DNA of 64,000 nt. Source: Marivita sp003149565. Lineage in GTDB: Bacteria; Pseudomonadota; Alphaproteobacteria; Rhodobacterales; Rhodobacteraceae. The notes under the pieces are model-generated. The model was not told the origin of the DNA and searched no databases. It saw nothing but the letters and a program-made list of their open reading frames with translations. Positions 62,448-64,000 of the stretch are shown here, piece after piece. The first letter of the stretch is position 1, and every line of letters begins with the position of its first letter. The position numbers were made by a program, and so were the translations under genes. The stretch lies in NCBI RefSeq assembly GCF_965216415.1, contig NZ_CBDCFU010000002.1; one strand, written 5' to 3'.

Positions 62448-64000
<1,553 letters not shown>

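Overview
The window is a stretch of a high-GC alphaproteobacterial chromosome, almost certainly from the Rhodobacteraceae (Roseobacter group). The evidence is gene content and order: the hisS-hisZ-hisG operon with a short HisG, a B12-dependent ribonucleotide reductase as nrdJ, families frequent in this group (DUF1194, DUF1489, DUF6494, DUF6505, and DUF3305/DUF3306 beside a periplasmic formate dehydrogenase), an xdhABC operon joined to a BMP-type purine transporter, and an alphaproteobacterial rRNA operon. I cannot name the genus from the sequence alone. No phage, CRISPR array or plasmid functions were seen.

Layout. (1) 1-6,830: an accessory island with lower GC than the rest. It holds the end of an unknown gene, a Rad50/SMC-like ABC ATPase, a complete IS66-family element with a perfect 8-bp target duplication, and an orphan tniQ gene. 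(2) 6,850-21,341: housekeeping genes, namely nrdJ, a cold-shock protein, DUF1489, a YghU-type glutathione transferase, an ABC1-family kinase, hisG/hisZ/hisS, slyX, a lipoprotein and dnaE. (3) 21,474-24,058: small secreted or membrane proteins, then an ArsR-type repressor with an AHSA1/SRPBCC protein and the deleted remnant of a second SRPBCC gene. (4) 24,227-34,213: one long purine module, with xanthine dehydrogenase (xdhAB), its maturation factor xdhC and a BMP/Nup-type ABC transporter, closed by a strong terminator. (5) 34,319-40,471: a FAD oxidoreductase, pepT, a c-type cytochrome under a perfect FNR box, a VWA/DUF1194 protein, a biotin/lipoate-ligase-like protein, and the Mrp/ApbC iron-sulfur carrier. 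(6) 40,570-54,788: the formate dehydrogenase region. It contains a c-type heme protein, a polyferredoxin, DUF3305, DUF3306, a TorD chaperone, a small Tat protein, fdhA and fdhB; then, after a terminator and two opposing genes, fdhC, a WD40-cytochrome c fusion and a 43-residue membrane protein. (7) 54,793-58,355: an aspartate-dehydrogenase-like gene with an aminotransferase, and xylB. (8) 58,553-64,000: an rRNA operon on the minus strand (16S truncated by the window end, tRNA-Ala, tRNA-Ile, 23S, 5S).

How the genes work together. The purine block imports purine nucleosides or bases and oxidises hypoxanthine/xanthine. The fdh block builds a Tat-exported periplasmic formate dehydrogenase that passes electrons through the FdhB Fe-S clusters and the FdhC cytochrome b to quinone. 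The extra c-type proteins beside it may provide further electron-transfer routes.

The most unusual structural signal is a set of tandem perfect palindromes, mostly 20 bp with 2-4 bp spacers, packed into the short gaps between convergent genes (13,023; 37,969; 41,340; 49,753). One 20-mer is identical at two of these sites. Other points of interest are a palindromic element inserted in frame inside xdhA, a reversed tRNA order (Ala before Ile) in the rRNA operon, and the island carrying the ABC ATPase and orphan tniQ.
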